Origin: Pseudomonadota bacterium
Lineage (GTDB): Bacteria > Pseudomonadota > Gammaproteobacteria > Burkholderiales > Thiobacillaceae
Assembly (NCBI GenBank): GCA_021791235.1
Contig: JAJYXA010000375.1
Location: forward strand, 1-5,297
Length of the DNA stretch: 5,297 nt
Direction of reading: 5' to 3'
Part shown: piece after piece, positions 5,119 to 5,297 of the stretch
How positions within the stretch are numbered: the stretch's first letter is position 1
Layout of the letters: every line of letters starts with the position of its first letter
The notes under the pieces: generated by a model
Seen by the model: only the letters and a program-made list of their open reading frames with translations
Databases searched by the model: none
Told to the model about the DNA's origin: nothing
Translations under genes and position numbers: made by a program

Positions 5119-5297
5119 ATGGATCAATCCGCACGTTACGCCGACCTTTCCCTCAAGGAAGAGGATCTGATGAAGGGCGAGAAGCACATCCTCGTCGCCT
5201 ACAAGATGAAGCCCAAGGCCGGCTACGGCTACCTGGAAGCGGCCGCCCACTTCGCCGCCGAATCCTCCACCGGCACCAACGTGGAAGTCTCCACCAC
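5119..5297 (+). CDS. cbbM: Form II RuBisCO large subunit CbbM (partial, N-terminal 59 codons)
   Basis: Ribulose-1,5-bisphosphate carboxylase/oxygenase adds CO2 to RuBP to give two 3-phosphoglycerates; form II acts as large-subunit dimers or their multimers, without small subunits. The visible 59 residues ([17 protein letters not shown]...GTNVEVST) are highly characteristic of form II. E48, T53 and N54, the N-terminal-domain residues reaching the neighbouring active site in the Rhodospirillum rubrum enzyme, fall at the same numbers here. The catalytic lysines and the carbamylated lysine lie beyond the window. The gene is strongly initiated (AGGAG, 7-nt spacing) and is divergent from cbbR, its likely activator. 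In related bacteria cbbQ and cbbO activase genes often follow, but they cannot be seen here. Confidence 0.97.
   Translation, partial: MDQSARYADLSLKEEDLMKGEKHILVAYKMKPKAGYGYLEAAAHFAAESSTGTNVEVST

Overview
This is a GC-rich window from a proteobacterium that probably fixes CO2 by the Calvin cycle. The strongest clue is at the right edge: the first 59 codons of a form II RuBisCO gene (cbbM), transcribed to the right, with a divergent LysR-type regulator (cbbR) upstream. This cbbR/cbbM layout is typical of beta- and gammaproteobacterial sulfur, iron or hydrogen chemolithoautotrophs (Thiobacillus-like organisms). The exact taxon cannot be fixed from this sequence.

Everything left of the cbbR-cbbM intergenic region lies on the minus strand. 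Reading right to left: cbbR (4979-4089); a two-domain chromate transporter, chrA (4008-2614); a single-domain rhodanese (2606-2232) whose ribosome binding site overlaps the chrA stop codon; a small FmdB-type zinc-ribbon protein (2094-1861); a 126-residue all-helical protein resembling HepT/DUF86 but lacking the RNase motif (1766-1386); and a large AAA+ ATPase (from 1389, running off the left edge) whose ATG overlaps the preceding stop as ATGA. The gaps between genes are 80, 7, 137 and 94 bp. The 137-bp and 94-bp gaps each hold a strong inverted repeat, so the strand is probably divided into transcription units: cbbR, chrA-rhodanese, fmdB-like, and HepT-like-AAA.

The 139-bp cbbR-cbbM intergenic region starts with a roughly 60-bp AT-rich island holding dyads compatible with LysR/CbbR binding. 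A separate stem-loop lies nearer cbbM. CbbR presumably senses a Calvin-cycle metabolite here and activates cbbM. ChrA and the rhodanese form a tightly coupled pair for oxyanion export and sulfur transfer. The least understood module is the translationally coupled HepT-like/AAA+ pair, which is the best candidate for new biology. I saw no mobile elements, CRISPR arrays, tRNAs or rRNAs.
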